In this document: one piece after another, positions 61,767 through 64,000 of the stretch | How the letters are laid out: each line of letters starts with the position of its first letter | Numbering within the stretch: position 1 is the stretch's first letter | NCBI GenBank assembly: GCA_022844135.1 | Contig: JALHMG010000010.1 | Span: forward strand, 62,001-126,000 | DNA from: Lysobacterales bacterium | GTDB taxonomy: Bacteria; Pseudomonadota; Gammaproteobacteria; Xanthomonadales; SZUA-5 | Direction: 5' to 3' | Length of the DNA: 64,000 nucleotides | The notes under the pieces: model-generated | What the model was told of the DNA's origin: nothing | Database searches by the model: none | What the model saw: the letters and a program-made list of their open reading frames with translations, nothing else | Position numbers and translations under genes: made by a program

Positions 61767-63572
61767 ATGAATCGCTGGCTGGGATTGTTAGGTGCGGTGG
61801 GAGTTGCGGTGGCTTGGGCGTGCACGGAGCCGCATCCGGTATTAGCTAAGCGCACGGCGCCTCTCGCTCAGGAAGGCAAGGTCAGTCCGCAGTGGTTGGG
61901 GCCGTGGGTGAGCGGAGCGTGGTACGACACAGCGCGTAGCGGCGAAGGGATCATTGTCCAGTTTCTGGCCGATGGCCGCGCGCTGGCGGTGTGGTTCACC
62001 TATCCACCGAGCGGCGAGCCCGGGCGCCAGGCATGGCTGTTGGCCGATGGCGGGCGGATCGATGGCGATACGTTACGTTTCGACCGGGTGATCCGCCCAC
62101 AAGGTGCGCGCTTCGGCGCTGCATTCGATCCGGCTACGGTGCAATTGAATGCCTGGGGCACGATGAGCCTGCGCTTCACGAGTTGCGTCGGCGCGCAACT
62201 GAACTATGCCGGGCCGGCGGCATTCGGCAGCGGCAGCCGTGCTTTGTCGCGCCTCACCACGCTCGATGAGATCGATTGCGATGGAGCGCGAAAGCTCACG
62301 CCGCGCGGCGCCAGGCGCAGCGATGGCCTGCGCGCCAAGAGCGGCGCGTGGTTTGTCCCATCGCGTTCCGGCGAAGGGTGGATGGTCGAGGAATTGCCGG
62401 ACGGTCGCGCTGTCGTCTATTGGTTCACTTACGATCCGGAGGGCAATCAGGCCTGGACCTTCGGAACTGCGACCCGCCAGGGAGAATCGCTGCTGATCGA
62501 AGACAACTTGATCGCCCGCGGGACGCGTTTCGGCAACGACTTCAATGCCAACGACGTGCGTCTCGAACCTTGGGGGCGGCTGCGTCTGGATTTCAGCAAT
62601 TGCCAGAATGTCGCCATCGACTACGCCTCGCCGCTCGCCGGCTATGGCGCCGCGACACGCAACGCGGTGCGATTGACAGCCTTGGGCGGTGCGCCCTGCC
62701 TGGACCCGGTCACGAGCAACCCGCAAGGGCTGGCTTTTGTCGAGAAGGCGATCAGCCCGGCGCCGTTTCAATCCGAGCATGCCATCGCCATCGACGGCAG
62801 TTCGCTATACGTTCTCGGCGGATTCGGCAAGCCGCGCGCCTTCCGCCGCTACGACGCGGCCAGCAACACCTGGACCGAGTTGCCTGACCTTCCGGCCGGT
62901 CGCGATCATCCAGCCGCTTTTGCGCTGGCCGGCGGCGTATACATGGCAGGCGGCGCAGCAAACGGGGGCGGCGATCAGGCGACATCCGCGTTTCGCTACG
63001 ACATCGCCGCCGGCACCTGGAGTCCGGTCCCGGAGCTGGTCGGCGGCTATGGCAGTCACGCGACAGTGCTCTTTGGGCGTGCCTACATCGGCTTAGGCGA
63101 CGGCGCCCTGCTGCAATTCGATCCGGTATCGCGCCGAACGCGCCTGCTTCGGCCGAGCGACTCGGAGCCACGCGATCACTCGCAGGTTGTGGCCTATCTG
63201 GACGAGATCTGGAGTCTGGGCGGGCGCATTCCAGAAACCACAAGCGTGTCGATTTACGACCCCGTAAGTGAACGCTGGCGAGCGGGCCCGGCGTTCCGCT
63301 CCAAACGCGGAGGCTTCGCGGCAGCGGTGGTTGGGCCGCGCCTGGTCATTGCTGGCGGTGAAGTGATCGATGCCGGGCTCTATGTCGAGGCCAGCAGCGA
63401 AATCCTCGGCGCCGGTGCCAACGCGTGGGAGTTTGGTCCGGATTTGCCCGTGCCGGTCCATGGCACCATTGCCGGCGGCGTTGGCAATCGTTTCATCTTG
63501 ATCAGCGGCTCGACGATCGCAGGCCAGGGCATTGGTCGAACCGGGCGGGTATTCGAGATGGCGATTCCATGA
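61767..63572 (+). CDS. Secreted kelch-like beta-propeller protein with two SG-x-WY domains
   Basis: A 601-residue protein. The start at 61767 is fixed by a strong GGAGG six bases upstream; it gives a signal sequence (MNRWLGLLGAVGVAVAWACT). Two copies of a beta-rich domain follow: SGAWYDTARSGEGIIVQFL with WFTYPPSGEP, and SGAWFVPSRSGEGWMVEEL with WFTYDPEGNQAWTFG. These match the front of the carboxylesterase at 28413-30743. From about 340 there are kelch-type repeats (LYVLGGFGKPRAFRRYD, RDHSQVVAYLDEIWSLGGR), likely a propeller. It is probably an exported binding protein or enzyme scaffold; no catalytic residues were identified. Confidence 0.83.
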   Translation: MNRWLGLLGAVGVAVAWACTEPHPVLAKRTAPLAQEGKVSPQWLGPWVSGAWYDTARSGEGIIVQFLADGRALAVWFTYPPSGEPGRQAWLLADGGRIDGDTLRFDRVIRPQGARFGAAFDPATVQLNAWGTMSLRFTSCVGAQLNYAGPAAFGSGSRALSRLTTLDEIDCDGARKLTPRGARRSDGLRAKSGAWFVPSRSGEGWMVEELPDGRAVVYWFTYDPEGNQAWTFGTATRQGESLLIEDNLIARGTRFGNDFNANDVRLEPWGRLRLDFSNCQNVAIDYASPLAGYGAATRNAVRLTALGGAPCLDPVTSNPQGLAFVEKAISPAPFQSEHAIAIDGSSLYVLGGFGKPRAFRRYDAASNTWTELPDLPAGRDHPAAFALAGGVYMAGGAANGGGDQATSAFRYDIAAGTWSPVPELVGGYGSHATVLFGRAYIGLGDGALLQFDPVSRRTRLLRPSDSEPRDHSQVVAYLDEIWSLGGRIPETTSVSIYDPVSERWRAGPAFRSKRGGFAAAVVGPRLVIAGGEVIDAGLYVEASSEILGAGANAWEFGPDLPVPVHGTIAGGVGNRFILISGSTIAGQGIGRTGRVFEMAIP

Positions 63573-63713
63573 ACAGAACGTAGCGCCGATTGCGGCTTCG
63601 AGCGCCCGAGTCAACCGATTGCAGCCGGGGACGTTATCGCACCACAACGCTCGATCGAAAAATGACCGATGATTGCGGTGCTCTCGTCCATCACTCCCTG
63701 GCCCGCCGACGCG

Positions 63714-64000
63714 ATGTCCGACGTTGCCGCGACACGAACCCGCCTGAACGATTTTCTCAAGGGCGTGGAGCGCCGCGCGTTGCGGATGGCAGAGTTGGCG
63801 GTGCGCCAGCGCGAGGATGCGCTGGAGCTGGTGCAGGACGCGATGCTGAGTTTCGTCAAGAGCTACGGCGGCAAGCCACAGAGCGAGTGGCCGCCGTTGT
63901 TCTGGCGCGTGGTCGACAACAAGATTCTCGATCACCACCGGCGCCACGAGGTGCGTTCACGATGGCGCGTGTTTTTCAGTTCCCGAGAGGATGATCGCGA
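63714..64000 (+). CDS. ECF-type RNA polymerase sigma factor, start only
   Basis: The first 95 codons of an ECF sigma factor run off the end of the window. MSDVAATRTRLNDFLKGVER begins the protein. The sigma-2 region is recognised by RQREDALELVQDAMLSFVK, and LFWRVVDNKILDHHRRHEVR follows. This composition is the group common in Xanthomonadales (FLKGVERRALRMAELA). A start 15 codons upstream (63669) is also in frame. The sigma-4 region and any anti-sigma gene lie outside the window. Confidence 0.8.
   Translation, partial: MSDVAATRTRLNDFLKGVERRALRMAELAVRQREDALELVQDAMLSFVKSYGGKPQSEWPPLFWRVVDNKILDHHRRHEVRSRWRVFFSSREDDR

Noticed and set aside
1-64000. tRNA or rRNA genes and prophage
   Set aside because: I found no cloverleaf with a TTC-loop signature, no rRNA-like segment and no phage structural or integrase gene. 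A covariance-model search would be needed to exclude small RNAs.

Overview
The window is high-GC bacterial chromosome, most consistent with a gammaproteobacterium of the Lysobacterales (Xanthomonadales), perhaps Rhodanobacteraceae-like. The evidence is a fused RlmKL methyltransferase, a bifunctional chorismate mutase/prephenate dehydrogenase, a TonB2-type energy-transduction operon, secreted proteins with an SG-x-WY-x(3)-RSGEG domain, and proteins ending in an LF-x-x-GFE tail. This is inference from protein content; no rRNA or tRNA gene is visible.

Layout. 0-1.6 kb: the end of a secreted P-domain protein, a rearranged REP-like element and a frameshifted winged-helix gene. 1.6-6.2 kb: a very large winged-helix/pseudokinase/kinase/TPR protein. 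6.2-8.7 kb: a lower-GC patch with a chimeric IS1595-lipase ORF and an intact class 3 lipase. 8.7-11.1 kb: a REP-like element, a Fic protein and an AbrB antitoxin gene split by a 250-bp MITE. 11.2-19.8 kb: a minus-strand operon of DUF3450, TtpC-like, ExbB, ExbD, TonB, TPR protein and TonB-dependent receptor. 20.3-25 kb: a K+-independent proton pyrophosphatase and a PPi-dependent phosphofructokinase, suggesting a pyrophosphate-based energy economy. 25.4-36.4 kb: an SLC13/TrkA-C permease, a lone ABC ATPase, a carboxylesterase, a SpoIIE phosphatase, a secreted protein, DNA polymerase I and a small lipoprotein. 36.6-43 kb: a membrane protein, a Cys/Met-metabolism PLP enzyme, a PrpF-like isomerase and RlmKL. 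43-48.3 kb: a 1309-residue secreted beta-helix/Ig protein and a plant-type asparaginase. 48.4-55 kb: a TetR-OMF-MFP-RND efflux operon with repeated TTGAC sites. 55-58.3 kb: an ABC permease/ATPase pair. 58.4-64 kb: TyrA, a CBS protein, a GspE-type ATPase, a kelch-like secreted protein and the start of an ECF sigma factor.

The most unusual signal is in the gaps between genes. At least six intergenic sites share one architecture: short imperfect tandem units (about 8-12 bp), a core of roughly 40-85 bp, then the same units in inverted orientation. The unit sequence differs (GAGGGCAC; GGTTCTTGG-like; GGGGAACG-like; CACGAAG), but the architecture does not. They occur between tandem, divergent and convergent genes, so they are not simply terminators. 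One half-copy lies inside an open reading frame between tonB and the signal peptide of the next gene. A second clear result is the MITE: removing it together with one CTAG duplication restores a perfect 84-codon AbrB-type antitoxin.
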